64,000 nucleotides of DNA from Microbacterium murale (GTDB lineage Bacteria; Actinomycetota; Actinomycetes; Actinomycetales; Microbacteriaceae). The translations under genes and the position numbers were made by a program. The first letter of the stretch is position 1. Every line of letters starts with the position of its first letter. The stretch spans positions 124,001-188,000 of the forward strand of contig NZ_BMCM01000004.1 in assembly GCF_014635185.1 (NCBI RefSeq), given 5' to 3'. Below are positions 19,465 to 28,200 of the stretch, one piece after another. The notes beneath the pieces were generated by a model. The model ran no database searches. It was not told where the DNA came from and was given only the letters and a program-made list of their open reading frames with translations.

Positions 19465-20505
19465 TCAGCGAGCCCGCGTTCCTCCAGGCACGATCACCGT
19501 CTTCAGCCCTTCGCCGCGAGCCGCGGCATCCAGAGCATCGAAGAAGGCGTGCAGTGGCACCCTGTTCGTGATCAGAGGAGTCAGCACGACATCGCCCGCC
19601 TCGATCAGCCGCATCGCGGCCCGCCACGATATCGGCGTGGACGCGAAGCCGCTGGTCACGGTGAGCTCCTTGTAGAGCACCAGATCGAGCGGCAGCGACA
19701 CATCGCGTCCGAAGATCCCGACCTGCACGTAGCGGGCGCCGCGACGCGCCGCGCGCAGCGCGCCGGCAGCACCGGGAGCCGAACCAGAGCATTCGATGAC
19801 GACGTCGAAGGCGTCCTGTTGCGGCGTCGCCGTCGTGGTGCCGATTCCGTGCGCTGCGGCGACGGCGAGGCGCTCCGCATCGGCTGGCAGCCCCGCGAGA
19901 GTCACGACGCCGCCGGATGCCTTCGCCACCTGCGCCGCGAGCTGCCCCATCGCACCCGGTCCTGTGACGAGCACCTGGTCTCCCGGTTGCACGACGGGAG
20001 GGTCGAGCAGGCACTGCGCGACGCATGCCAGCGGTTCGCTGAGTACGCCGTCGAGGTCGCCCGGAGTGTCCGGCATCCGGTGCAGGTTGATGACAGGCAC
20101 GAGCAGCTTCTCAGCGAACCCGCCGTTGCGGAACGATCCGATCGAACGACGATCCGTGCACAGGTTGCGCCTGCCGGAGCGGCACATGTCGCACACCTCG
20201 CACGCCGAGAAGTAGGTCTCGACGGCGACTCGGACGCCGAGCCACGCCGCATCGTCGTCGGACCCGACCTCGCAGACGACGCCGAGGACCTCGTGCCCCA
20301 TGATGACGGGAGCCGCATAGCCGTACTCGTCGTGGGCGATGTGCACGTCGGTCCCGCAGAGGCCGGTCGCGAGCACGTCCACGACGGCATGCCCCGGTGT
20401 GGCCGTCGGCATCGCCGCCCGGCCGATCTCGATGCCTTCGACGCCGGGGCCGTGCTTGATCACCGCCGCCATCGTGCGCGGCAGATCCGCTCCGTCAGTG
20501 GTCAT
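19465..20505 (-). CDS. Zinc-dependent medium-chain alcohol dehydrogenase
   Basis: 346-residue MDR enzyme of the threonine/sorbitol dehydrogenase type. Catalytic zinc ligands Cys50 (GLCGTD), His71-Glu72 (MGHEV) and Glu157 (SEPLACV) are present. The structural zinc site has Cys102, 105, 108 and 116. The Rossmann motif is GPGAMG. Six bases separate its start from the dgoD stop, so it is co-expressed with D-galactonate dehydratase and may oxidise a sugar or polyol feeding that pathway (inference). The substrate cannot be read from sequence. Confidence 0.85.
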   Translation of the reverse strand: MTTDGADLPRTMAAVIKHGPGVEGIEIGRAAMPTATPGHAVVDVLATGLCGTDVHIAHDEYGYAAPVIMGHEVLGVVCEVGSDDDAAWLGVRVAVETYFSACEVCDMCRSGRRNLCTDRRSIGSFRNGGFAEKLLVPVINLHRMPDTPGDLDGVLSEPLACVAQCLLDPPVVQPGDQVLVTGPGAMGQLAAQVAKASGGVVTLAGLPADAERLAVAAAHGIGTTTATPQQDAFDVVIECSGSAPGAAGALRAARRGARYVQVGIFGRDVSLPLDLVLYKELTVTSGFASTPISWRAAMRLIEAGDVVLTPLITNRVPLHAFFDALDAAARGEGLKTVIVPGGTRAR

Positions 20506-20511
20506 GACCGC

Positions 20512-21663
20512 TCACCACTCCGCGACCGAGCCATCGGCGTGCCTCCAGATCGGGTTCTGCCAGCTCTCCCAGCGCGAGGATGCGTGGCGCACGGCATCCT
20601 CATCGATCTCGATTCCGAGACCCGCTCCGGTCAAGCGTTCGAACCCACCGTCGACGAACCCGAGCGGCGATGTGTCGAGCACGTAGTCGAGCACCTCTGC
20701 ACCCTTGTTGTAGTGGATGCCGATCGACTGCTCCTGGATGAGGTGGTTCGGCGTCGCGAAGCCGACCTGCAGGCATGCGGCGAGCGCGAGCGGGCCGAGC
20801 GGGCAGTGCGGGGCGATCACCGCATCGAACGTCTCGGCGAGTGCGGCGATCCGACGCACTTCGGAGATGCCGCCGGCGTGCGAGAGGTCGGGCTGCGCGA
20901 TCGCGATGCCGGCCTGCAGCACCGGCAGGAACTCCTGACGGCTGTACAGCCGCTCCCCGGTCGCGATCGGGATGGTGGTGGCATCCACCATCCGCCCGAT
21001 CACGTGCGAGTTCTCGGGGACGACCGGCTCCTCGATGAAGAACGGATGCAGCGGTTCGAGCAGCGGCGCCAGTCGACGCGCTGTCGCGAGGGTGAATCGG
21101 CCGTGCAGGTCGACGGCGACGTCTCGATCGGGCCCGAGCGTGGCGCGGGCGCTGGCGACCCTCGCGACGACGGCATCGATTTCCGCCACCGAGCCGTTGC
21201 GGCTCATCTTCCCTGATCCGTTCATCTTCACCGCGGTGAGGCCGACGTCGAGCTGCGCCGAGATCTGGTCGGCGACCTCCGCCGGGTCATCGCCGCCGAC
21301 CCACCCGTACGCACGGATCCGATCGCGCACCGCTCCGCCGAGGAGGTCGTGCACCGGCACCCCCAGACGCTTGCCCTTGATATCCCACAGCGCCTGGTCT
21401 ATGCCGGACACCGCGCTCGCGAGCACCGCCCCTCCGCGATAGAACTGGCTCTTGGTGAGCACCTGCCAGTGATCCTCGATGAGCCCAGGGTCAGTGCCGA
21501 TGAGGTATCCGGCGAACTGATCGACGGCCGCCCGCACGACGTCTGCGTACCCTTCCAGCGACGCCTCTCCCCAGCCCACGAGTCCGTCGCCGGTCTCGAT
21601 GCGCACGAAGAGCCAGCGCGGCGCGACCGGGAACGATTCGACGCGCTCGATCATGTCGGCCAT
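20512..21663 (-). CDS. dgoD: D-galactonate dehydratase
   Basis: Enolase-superfamily enzyme dehydrating D-galactonate to 2-dehydro-3-deoxy-D-galactonate. The 383 residues match the known DgoD closely along the full length, including FYRGGAVL, SGIDQALWDIKGK, SWVGG-like YGWVGGD, SIGIHYNKGAEVLD and the exact C-terminus SVAEW. Metal ligands Asp185, Glu211 and Glu237 and the catalytic His187 and His286 are all present. Start ATG 21663 has GAGG 3 nt upstream; ATG 21654 is an alternative. No kinase or KDPGal aldolase gene is next to it, so the later steps must be encoded elsewhere. Confidence 0.9.
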   Translation of the reverse strand: MADMIERVESFPVAPRWLFVRIETGDGLVGWGEASLEGYADVVRAAVDQFAGYLIGTDPGLIEDHWQVLTKSQFYRGGAVLASAVSGIDQALWDIKGKRLGVPVHDLLGGAVRDRIRAYGWVGGDDPAEVADQISAQLDVGLTAVKMNGSGKMSRNGSVAEIDAVVARVASARATLGPDRDVAVDLHGRFTLATARRLAPLLEPLHPFFIEEPVVPENSHVIGRMVDATTIPIATGERLYSRQEFLPVLQAGIAIAQPDLSHAGGISEVRRIAALAETFDAVIAPHCPLGPLALAACLQVGFATPNHLIQEQSIGIHYNKGAEVLDYVLDTSPLGFVDGGFERLTGAGLGIEIDEDAVRHASSRWESWQNPIWRHADGSVAEW

Positions 21664-21668
21664 TCGCC

Positions 21669-22550
21669 TCAGCCCTTCGTCGCGCCGGCGGTGAGGCCAG
21701 TCACGATGTAGCGCTGAGTGAACAGGGCGATCAGCATGATCGGTGTCGTCACGACCACGGAGGCCGCCATCAATGCACCCCAGTCGATCGAGGCGTACCC
21801 GATGAAGTCGAAGATCGCCACCGGAAGCGTCTTCGTCGAGTTGCCGGAGAGCACGAGCGCGAACATGAAGTTGTTCCACGAGAAGATGAACGACAGGATC
21901 GTCGCGGTCGCGATGCCAGGCACCGACAGCGGCAGCGTGATGCGGAAGAACGCCCCGATCGCGGTGAGCCCGTCGACCTGGGCCGACTCCTCCAGCTCCT
22001 CCGGGAGCTGATCGAAGAACGACATCATGATGTACAGGATCAACGGCAGCGAGACGAACATGTGCGAGAGGATCAGCGGCAGGTAGCCGCCGGTCATCTT
22101 CAGCTGGGCGAAGATGAAGTACCACGGCACCAGCAGGCTCACGCCGGGGATGATGCGCGCGAGCAGCACGACCATCGCCGACTTGTTCATCATGAACCGG
22201 CTCATCGCGTACGCGGCCGGAACGGCGAGCACGAGCGAGAGCGCCGTGGCCATGAAGGCGACGAAGAACGAGTTCCAGATGTAGACGAGGTAGTTGCCAC
22301 GACGCGGATCGAACACCGTGCCGTAGTTCTCCAGGGTCGGGTCGAACAGGAACGCCTTGGTCGGATCGTAGATCTGCACATTGAGCTTGAAGCTCGCCAG
22401 CACCATCCACACGATCGGGCCGAGGAAGGCGAGCACGATGAGCGCGAGTCCGACGAATCGGCCCACCGGTCCCCAGCGGAACTTCCGCCGGCGCCGCACC
22501 GGAGCGGTCGCCCCGCCTGTGACGATCGTGCGGGTGTCTGCCGTGGTCAT
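21669..22550 (-). CDS. Carbohydrate ABC transporter permease (MalG type)
   Basis: Inner-membrane subunit, 293 residues with six predicted helices after an Arg-rich N-terminus. The EAA loop (EELEESAQVDGLTAIGAFFR), which contacts the ATPase, lies near residue 190. No ATPase gene is encoded in the cluster, so a shared MsiK-like ATPase elsewhere probably energises it, as is usual for actinobacterial CUT1 systems. It overlaps the MalF-type gene by 4 nt and is followed 5 bp later by dgoD. Confidence 0.9.
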   Translation of the reverse strand: MTTADTRTIVTGGATAPVRRRRKFRWGPVGRFVGLALIVLAFLGPIVWMVLASFKLNVQIYDPTKAFLFDPTLENYGTVFDPRRGNYLVYIWNSFFVAFMATALSLVLAVPAAYAMSRFMMNKSAMVVLLARIIPGVSLLVPWYFIFAQLKMTGGYLPLILSHMFVSLPLILYIMMSFFDQLPEELEESAQVDGLTAIGAFFRITLPLSVPGIATATILSFIFSWNNFMFALVLSGNSTKTLPVAIFDFIGYASIDWGALMAASVVVTTPIMLIALFTQRYIVTGLTAGATKG

Positions 22551-23473
22551 GAGTCCTTGCCCTTTCTCTGCATCTGGAGAACCCAGATCACGCCGAGGAT
22601 CAGCAGGAAGAACAGGATGAGAACCGCCGACGCCAATCCGTACTCGTTGTAGTCGAAGCTCAGACCGTAGGCGTAGACGTTGAGCGTCTCGACGTCGTGG
22701 AAGGCACCGCCGCCCTTGCCCTTGGTGGCATAGAGGATGTCGAAGGTCTTGAGCGCATCGATACCGCGAAGCAGCACGGCAGCGATGATCACAGGGCGCA
22801 TCAGCGGCACCGTCACGTACCAGAACCGCTGCCAGCCGTTGGCTCCGTCGACCTTCGCCGCCTCCTGCGGCTCCTCAGAGAGGCCGGTGAGGCCTGCGAG
22901 CAGGATGAGCGCCACCATGGGCGTCCACTGCCAGATGTCGACGAAGGTCAGCGTCGCGAGTGAGGTGGCAGGGTCCGCCAGCCACGGCTGCGGCGGTATG
23001 CCGACCCAGGACAGCATCTCGTTGACGAAGCCGATGTTCGGCTCGAAGAGCAGGCGCCACATCATGCCGACCGCGACGGGAGTCGCCACGAGCGGCAGCA
23101 GGATGATCGTGCGCACGACGCCCTGACCGCGGAAGGGCTTCCACAGCAGCAGGGCGATGATCATTCCGAGGATCAGCTCGAAGAAGAGGGCTCCACCGGT
23201 GAAGGCGAATGTGCGCCATACGGCCGGCCAGAACCGCTCGGTGTCGGTGAGCGCCTCGACGTAGTTGTCGAGCCCATTGAAGTCGAACTTGCGCCTGACC
23301 GAGCGCTTGGCGTCGGTGAAGCTGAGGAACAGCGTCCAGCCCAGCGGGATCGCGAGCAGCAGTGCGGTGAACACGATCGAGGGCCCGGCGAACAGCCACT
23401 TGCGATGCCGGTTGGCCCAGCGGCTGAAGTGCTCCCTCGTCCCGACGTCTTCGGGGGTGCGTAGTGCAGTCAT
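22547..23473 (-). CDS. Carbohydrate ABC transporter permease (MalF type)
   Basis: 308-residue inner-membrane subunit with a cytoplasmic basic N-terminus and six hydrophobic helices. The ATPase-contact EAA motif is EEPQEAAKVDGANGWQRFW. It partners the MalG-type permease downstream (4-nt overlap). A 68-bp gap with a 14-bp hairpin separates it from the binding-protein gene, which probably lowers permease expression relative to the receptor. Confidence 0.9.
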   Translation of the reverse strand: MTALRTPEDVGTREHFSRWANRHRKWLFAGPSIVFTALLLAIPLGWTLFLSFTDAKRSVRRKFDFNGLDNYVEALTDTERFWPAVWRTFAFTGGALFFELILGMIIALLLWKPFRGQGVVRTIILLPLVATPVAVGMMWRLLFEPNIGFVNEMLSWVGIPPQPWLADPATSLATLTFVDIWQWTPMVALILLAGLTGLSEEPQEAAKVDGANGWQRFWYVTVPLMRPVIIAAVLLRGIDALKTFDILYATKGKGGGAFHDVETLNVYAYGLSFDYNEYGLASAVLILFFLLILGVIWVLQMQRKGKDS

Positions 23474-23494
23474 GAGTGCTTCCGTGAGGTCCGC

Positions 23495-23529
23495 CGTCGC
23501 CGCCCCGGATGGACTCCGGGGCGGCGACG
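23495..23529 (-). terminator. 14-bp hairpin after the sugar-binding protein gene
   Basis: The arms 23495-23508 and 23516-23529 are perfectly complementary over 14 bp with a 7-nt loop, 12 nt downstream of the binding-protein stop. It is a probable partial terminator/stabiliser within the operon. Confidence 0.7.
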
Positions 23530-23541
23530 GACTCGGAATGG

Positions 23542-24855
23542 TTACTCTGCGTCTTCGAGGAGGAACTCGTCGAACGCCTTGTTCGCGCTCTCAGCCGCAG
23601 CATCCACATCGCCACCGGAGATCGCGGCGACGATCGGGTCTCCGACGATCTCACGGGCCTCCGCCACCTGGATCACGAGCGGACGATCCTCGCCGACGCC
23701 GTTCTCACCGTTGATCTTGATGGCCTCCACGAGCTCGGCCGGATAGTCGGCGGTGGCGTCCGCGTCGTCCCACACCGAGGTGCGAGCGCCCATGACACCG
23801 AGCTTCGACATCTCGAGTGTGATCTCCTTCGAGGTCGCCCACTGGATGAACTGCCATGCGGCCGACTGATTCTCGGAGCTCTCATTGATCGCGAGCGCCC
23901 ACGCAGCCACGTTGTACGGCTTCGATCCCGCTTCCCCTTCTGGGAAGGGCGCGAATCCGACCTGATCCGAGACCGTCGACTGCGACGGGTCGGTCATGTT
24001 CTTGTAGAGGCTGTCGGCATCGGCGATGAACGCCGCCTGTCCCTGCTGGAACACGGCGAACGCCTCGGGCCAGCTCATCTCGGGGTTGATGGTGGCGTCG
24101 GTGTGGTCGCGGATGAGGTCGCCGTAGAACTGATAGGCACCACGGGCCTCTTCACTGTCGATCGCCGACGTGCCGTCGTCGTTGATCCACTTGCCGCCGG
24201 AGCTGAACAGGAATGCGCTGAACTGGGTCACCGCTGCGGACTTTCCCGTGCGGCCGATGTAGCCGGCAACCTCGGGGTGCAGTTCATGGATCGCGGCTGC
24301 CGCGGCGTCGAGATCTTCGAGCGTGGTCGGCACCTCAAGCCCCGCTTCTTCCAGCAGGTCCTTGCGGTAGTAGAGCACCGTGCGCTCGGTGATGATCGGG
24401 ACGCCGACGACCGTGTCGTCGTACGTCGTGAGCGATGCAGGTCCGGATTGGAAGTCGGACCAGTCCCATTCGTCGTCGCCCTCGACCTGCTCGGTGATGT
24501 CCGAAAGGTACCCGTTGCTGGCGAAGAGCTTGTTCTCCTGCAGCGGCCGGTACATCAGCACGTCGATCTCGTCGGTGCCGGCATTGAGCTTGACGTTGTA
24601 CTGGTCGGAGAGCTGATCCTCCGCGAGTTGCGAGATCTCGACCTTCGCTCCGGTCTCCTCCTCGAACTCCGGGATGAGTTCCTTGATCGTCTCGGTCCAG
24701 ACATGGTTGGCGAGGGTGACGCGGATGGTGGTGCCCTCGATCCCCTCGCTCTCGTCGATCTCCGAGCCCGAGCTGCAGCTGACGAGCGTGCCGGCGACGA
24801 CTGCTGTGGTTGCCGCTGCGAGGAAGCGAGCGGTCTTGGATCGGTACTTCACTGT
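23542..24855 (-). CDS. Sugar-binding lipoprotein of the ABC importer
   Basis: Extracellular solute-binding protein (family 1, CUT1), 437 residues from GTG 24855. That start has GGAG five nt upstream; the longer frame start at 24873 has none. The signal peptide ends with lipobox LVSC and an S/E/D-rich linker. The mature domain has the usual family features (ETGAKVEIS, FQQGQAAFIADAD). It is the first gene of the dgoD operon, with its own -35/-10 promoter. The ligand is unknown; galactose, galactonate or a galactoside is inferred only from dgoD. Confidence 0.92.
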   Translation of the reverse strand, partial: TVKYRSKTARFLAAATTAVVAGTLVSCSSGSEIDESEGIEGTTIRVTLANHVWTETIKELIPEFEEETGAKVEISQLAEDQLSDQYNVKLNAGTDEIDVLMYRPLQENKLFASNGYLSDITEQVEGDDEWDWSDFQSGPASLTTYDDTVVGVPIITERTVLYYRKDLLEEAGLEVPTTLEDLDAAAAAIHELHPEVAGYIGRTGKSAAVTQFSAFLFSSGGKWINDDGTSAIDSEEARGAYQFYGDLIRDHTDATINPEMSWPEAFAVFQQGQAAFIADADSLYKNMTDPSQSTVSDQVGFAPFPEGEAGSKPYNVAAWALAINESSENQSAAWQFIQWATSKEITLEMSKLGVMGARTSVWDDADATADYPAELVEAIKINGENGVGEDRPLVIQVAEAREIVGDPIVAAISGGDVDAAAESANKAFDEFLLEDAE

Positions 24856-24927
24856 GACTCCGTCCTGAACCACGCAGCATCGCGAGGTTCGCTGGTGCAG
24901 ATGCTCCGTTACGTCTGCTCAGTGGCC

Positions 24928-24957
24928 AAGATAGACCCCACAAGTCATACCTTTCAA
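24928..24957 (-). promoter_or_regulatory. Promoter of the dgoD/sugar-transport operon
   Basis: On the minus strand TTGAAA (24957-24952) and TATCTT (24933-24928) are separated by 18 bp, a good -35/-10 pair, about 73 nt ahead of the GTG at 24855. Confidence 0.65.
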
Positions 24958-24967
24958 GATGTGTGAC
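24944..24967. promoter_or_regulatory. Candidate operator for the divergent FadR/DgoR-type regulator
   Basis: The arms GTCATAC (24944-24950) and GTGTGAC (24961-24967) form an imperfect inverted repeat (6 of 7 positions) with a 10-nt spacer. The repeat covers the -35 box of the transport operon and ends 9 nt before the -10 box of the regulator, so one bound dimer could control both directions. Confidence 0.55.
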
Positions 24968-24975
24968 CAGAAAGA

Positions 24976-24981
24976 TATGAT
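24976..24981 (+). promoter_or_regulatory. -10 box of a leaderless promoter for the GntR regulator
   Basis: TATGAT is followed by 6 nt and the ATG at 24988. No Shine-Dalgarno is present. Confidence 0.6.
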
Positions 24982-24987
24982 CTAGCC

Positions 24988-25758
24988 ATGAGCCCGCTCC
25001 CCGGCATCGGTGCCGATCCGGCGTCATCGTCCGTCGCATCCATTCCCGTGACAGGTCGACGCAACCTGGTCTTCGACACTCTGGGCCGGGAGATCTGCGC
25101 CGGCGTGATCGCGCCGCAGGCGACCTTCACCACGGAGTCGATCGAGAGCCGGTTCCAGGTTTCGCGCTCGGTCGTCCGCGAGGCGCTGCGCGCACTGGAG
25201 GCCCAGGGCCTGATCACACCGAAGAGACGCGTGGGCGTGCGAGTGCTGCCGCTCACCGACTGGAACGTGTACGACCTGCAGGTCATCCGCTGGCGACTCG
25301 CCGGTCCGAGCCGCGTCGCGCAACTGCGTTCACTCACTGAACTGCGCGCAGCCATCGAACCGGCCGCCGCCCGCATGGCGGCGCTGCGTGCCCCGCTGAA
25401 TCAGGCGAGCGACCTCGTCGGACTCGCCGGTCGTCTGTGGGCTGCCGGGCGCGAAGGGGATGCACCGAAGTTCCTCGACCTGGACAAGGAGTTCCACGCC
25501 CTCATCCTGACCATGAGCGGGAACGAGATGTTCGCGCAGCTGCACCATCTCGTCGCCGAGGTGCTCACCGGTCGGACCCAGTACGATCTCATGCCGAAGT
25601 ACCCGGCGCCGGAAGCTCTGCAGATGCACGTCGACATCGCGACAGCGATCCAGACGGGGAACGCCGAGAAGGCCGCGGCCTCCATGGTCTCGATCATGGA
25701 CCGCACGCTCGCGGAGATGAGTTCCATCTGGGAGCAGAAAGCCCCGATCATCGGCTGA
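24988..25758 (+). CDS. GntR-family regulator, FadR/FCD subfamily (DgoR-like)
   Basis: 256-residue transcription factor. The N-terminal winged helix contains FTTESIESRFQVSRSVVREALRAL, the typical GntR recognition helix, and the helical C-terminal FCD domain carries metal/ligand-binding histidines (DKEFHALIL, MHVDIATAI). It is divergent from the sugar-acid operon, the same arrangement and subfamily as E. coli DgoR controlling galactonate genes. It is therefore the likely local repressor, released by a sugar acid (inference). About 20 extra N-terminal residues precede the winged helix. Confidence 0.88.
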   Translation: MSPLPGIGADPASSSVASIPVTGRRNLVFDTLGREICAGVIAPQATFTTESIESRFQVSRSVVREALRALEAQGLITPKRRVGVRVLPLTDWNVYDLQVIRWRLAGPSRVAQLRSLTELRAAIEPAAARMAALRAPLNQASDLVGLAGRLWAAGREGDAPKFLDLDKEFHALILTMSGNEMFAQLHHLVAEVLTGRTQYDLMPKYPAPEALQMHVDIATAIQTGNAEKAAASMVSIMDRTLAEMSSIWEQKAPIIG

Positions 25759-25775
25759 CGCATGAAGATCGGGGC
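25741..25775. terminator. Possible hairpin at the end of the regulator gene
   Basis: The nine-base arms 25741-25749 and 25767-25775 are perfectly complementary but enclose a 17-nt loop and include the last codons. It lies between convergent genes. Confidence 0.35.
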
Positions 25776-25783
25776 CCCTTCGA

Positions 25784-26521
25784 CTACTTCGTGATGTCGT
25801 GCACCACGCCCTTCGCCAGGCGCAGGCGGCGGGTCGCGCGCCGGGCCACAGCGGAGTCATGCGTGACGACGATCATCGTGATCCCCTCAGCGCAGAGCCG
25901 TTCCAGCAGGGCAAGGATCTCGTCGCGCATGCTCTCGTCGAGATTGCCGGTCGGCTCGTCGGCCAGCAGCACTCTGGGCCTCTTCACGATCGCGCGAGCG
26001 ATCGCGACGCGCTGCTGCTGACCGCCGGAGAGCTCGGTGGGAAGGTGATCGCCGCGGTCGGCGAGCCCGACGTGTGCGAGCGCCTCCTCGACTCGACGCG
26101 TGCGCTCACCGGATGCGAGCTTCATCGGCTCGAGCGCCATGTTCACGTTCTCGGCCGCCGTCAGCGTGGGCATGAGGTTGAAGCCCTGGAAGACGAAGCC
26201 GATCTCGTCGGCGCGAATGCGGCTGAGCTCCTTGCCCGACGCCGACGCCAGTTCGATGTCGCCGAGGCGCAGAGACCCCGAGGTAGGCGTGTCCAGAGCT
26301 CCGAGCAGCTGCAGCAGGGTCGATTTCCCTCCCCCGGTAGCACCCTGGATCGTGACGAATTCGCCGGGCACGATCTCGAGGTCGACGCCGGCGAGCGCCT
26401 TCACGATCCGTCCCTTCTGGCTGTACGTGCGGGTCACATCCTTGAGCCGGTAGAGCGGCGCCGTCCGCGTGAGTGTCACGTCTGTCATGTCTGTCATCTC
26501 CGTCATCTCTTTCACATCCAT
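25784..26521 (-). CDS. ABC transporter ATPase, MacB/LolD type
   Basis: 245-residue ATPase partner of the adjacent FtsX-like permease. Walker A is GATGGGKST, the signature is LSGGQQQR, Walker B is VLLADEPTGNLD, and the MacB/LolD-typical FVFQGFNLMPTLTAAENV stretch is present. These systems work mechanically across the envelope and do not classically import. AGGAGG lies 8 nt before ATG 26521. The first 17 residues contain a short repeat (EMTEMTDMTDVT) encoded by near-identical 9-nt units with several in-frame start codons. The permease gene ends 19 bp upstream. Confidence 0.9.
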   Translation of the reverse strand: MDVKEMTEMTDMTDVTLTRTAPLYRLKDVTRTYSQKGRIVKALAGVDLEIVPGEFVTIQGATGGGKSTLLQLLGALDTPTSGSLRLGDIELASASGKELSRIRADEIGFVFQGFNLMPTLTAAENVNMALEPMKLASGERTRRVEEALAHVGLADRGDHLPTELSGGQQQRVAIARAIVKRPRVLLADEPTGNLDESMRDEILALLERLCAEGITMIVVTHDSAVARRATRRLRLAKGVVHDITK

Positions 26522-26540
26522 CTCCGTGTCCTCCTGTCTC

Positions 26541-28043
26541 TCATGCGACCGAGCGAAGCGCCTCGGCTGGGCTCAGCCGGGCGGCTCGCCAACCGCCGAA
26601 TGCTCCGGCGACGAGTCCGCCGAGCACCGCGAGAGTCACGGCTGCCACGAGAACCCAGAGCGTGACCGGCGCCTGCAGCACGATGTCGGCACCGGCCGCG
26701 GCCTGGAACATGCCGCCGCCGCCCGTCGGGCCGCCGCCAGCGCCTGCGCCTGCGCCTGGCCCACCGGAGCTGCCGGCCGGCGTCTCAGCGGTCGCCGAGA
26801 TCGTCGGCTGGACGATGTTGATGATCAGGATGCCGACCAGTCCCAGTGCAAGCCCGACGACACCGCCGATGAGTCCCTGCACCATCGACTCGCCTGCGAC
26901 CTGGCGTACGACGCGGCCGTTGGACCAACCGATCGCCTTGAGTGTCCCGAACTCGCGTGTGCGCCGCGAGACGCCTGAGGTGGTCAGGAGCACCGAGATC
27001 AGCAGCGCGACTGCGAGCACGATCACGGACAGCCAGGTGCCGAGGCTCGTGATCATCGAGGTCGCGCTCGTGAGGGAGCCGGAGACCGTCGCTGCGAGAT
27101 CGGACTGTGAGCTCACGGTGGCGTCTGGCAGGTCTTCGGTGAGTGCGGACTGCACCGCGGCGATGTCCGATGCCGACGACGCCTGGACGTAGACGGTCGA
27201 GATGACTTCGCCGACTCCCGAGAGCTCCTGCGCCGTGTCCAGCGGCAGGTACACGTTGGCGGCTGTGTCTGCGGAATCAGATGTCGAGCTGACGACTCCG
27301 ACGATCTCCACCTCGGATCCGGCCACGTCGATCACATCGCCCACCGCGATCTCGGCGGTCGACGCATATGAGCTGTCGACCAACGCAACCAGCGCAGCGG
27401 AGTCGTCCGCGTCGAACCCACGCCCGTCGGCGACCTCGACCGATGCGAGCGGGCCGATGGAGTCGGCGTCCGGATCGATGCCCAGCACCGTGAACGAGTC
27501 GACCCCGAAGGCACTGCCGCCTGCGCCGTCGGCGCCGCCTTCCGCGGGCGCCTGTCCTTCGGCGGGCGCCTGCATCTCGCCGGTCTCACCGGTATCGCCT
27601 TCGCCACCGCCGAACCCGCCGGTCGGCATCTCACCCGAGAACGTGGAGTTGGTCAGGCTGAGCGCCCCGGATGCTGCGGCGACGCCGTCTGTGCCGGTCA
27701 CGGTTTCGAGGACCGAAGCATCGAGAGTGCCGCGCATCCGCTCGGTCGTGAGCATCGACTGGCTCAGCGTCGTCGTGTCATCACCCGATTCCGCCGCGTC
27801 GGCGTCGAACTCGAATCGCTGACCGCCGCCACCTTCTCCCGGCTCTGCCGCCGCGCCGGTGACAGTGAGATCCGTCCCGACCCCGTACACCGATTCGAGC
27901 GCCTGCGACTGCGCATCGCGCACTCCAGCGGTGAGTGCGTTCACGATGATGACCAGCGCGATGGCGATCGCCAGTCCCGCTGCGACGATGATCGTCTGTT
28001 TCTTGCGGCCGGCCAGTTCCCGCCGCAGATACGTTGCGTACAT
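26541..28043 (-). CDS. MacB/FtsX-family ABC permease with large extracytoplasmic domain
   Basis: 500 residues from ATG 28043, which has AAGGAG upstream; the frame extends further but without a start signal. The layout is MacB-like: one N-terminal helix (residues 15-40), a periplasmic-type domain of about 300 residues, then three C-terminal helices. The extracellular domain is rich in Gly, Glu, Asp and Ser, with a Gly/Pro/Ala-rich insertion (residues 140-190). A second Gly/Ala/Pro-rich loop (AGAGAGGGPTGGGG) lies between the last helices. It is divergent from an OmpR/HK pair, suggesting that system senses and controls it, as with antimicrobial-peptide resistance modules (inference). Confidence 0.86.
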   Translation of the reverse strand: MYATYLRRELAGRKKQTIIVAAGLAIAIALVIIVNALTAGVRDAQSQALESVYGVGTDLTVTGAAAEPGEGGGGQRFEFDADAAESGDDTTTLSQSMLTTERMRGTLDASVLETVTGTDGVAAASGALSLTNSTFSGEMPTGGFGGGEGDTGETGEMQAPAEGQAPAEGGADGAGGSAFGVDSFTVLGIDPDADSIGPLASVEVADGRGFDADDSAALVALVDSSYASTAEIAVGDVIDVAGSEVEIVGVVSSTSDSADTAANVYLPLDTAQELSGVGEVISTVYVQASSASDIAAVQSALTEDLPDATVSSQSDLAATVSGSLTSATSMITSLGTWLSVIVLAVALLISVLLTTSGVSRRTREFGTLKAIGWSNGRVVRQVAGESMVQGLIGGVVGLALGLVGILIINIVQPTISATAETPAGSSGGPGAGAGAGGGPTGGGGMFQAAAGADIVLQAPVTLWVLVAAVTLAVLGGLVAGAFGGWRAARLSPAEALRSVA

Positions 28044-28172
28044 GTCTCTCCTTCTGCCGCGGATGTCGCGGTGCAGATCTGACGGTATGGAGACAGCTTC
28101 TGGAGATGTGAGCAAGCAATGATGAGATCCGTATGAGAATGCAGACGCGATGATCATGATTCACAGGAAGCA

Positions 28173-28200
28173 CATAGTGCACTCCATAGAAATCCCATAG
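28173..28200. promoter_or_regulatory. Three CATAG direct repeats upstream of the response regulator
   Basis: CATAG occurs at 28173-28177, 28185-28189 and 28196-28200, at 12- and 11-bp steps. This helical-turn spacing of direct repeats is typical of OmpR/PhoB-type response-regulator sites. The array ends 21 bp before the regulator ATG in the 178-bp divergent gap, so it could control both the regulator and the ABC permease. Confidence 0.5.
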
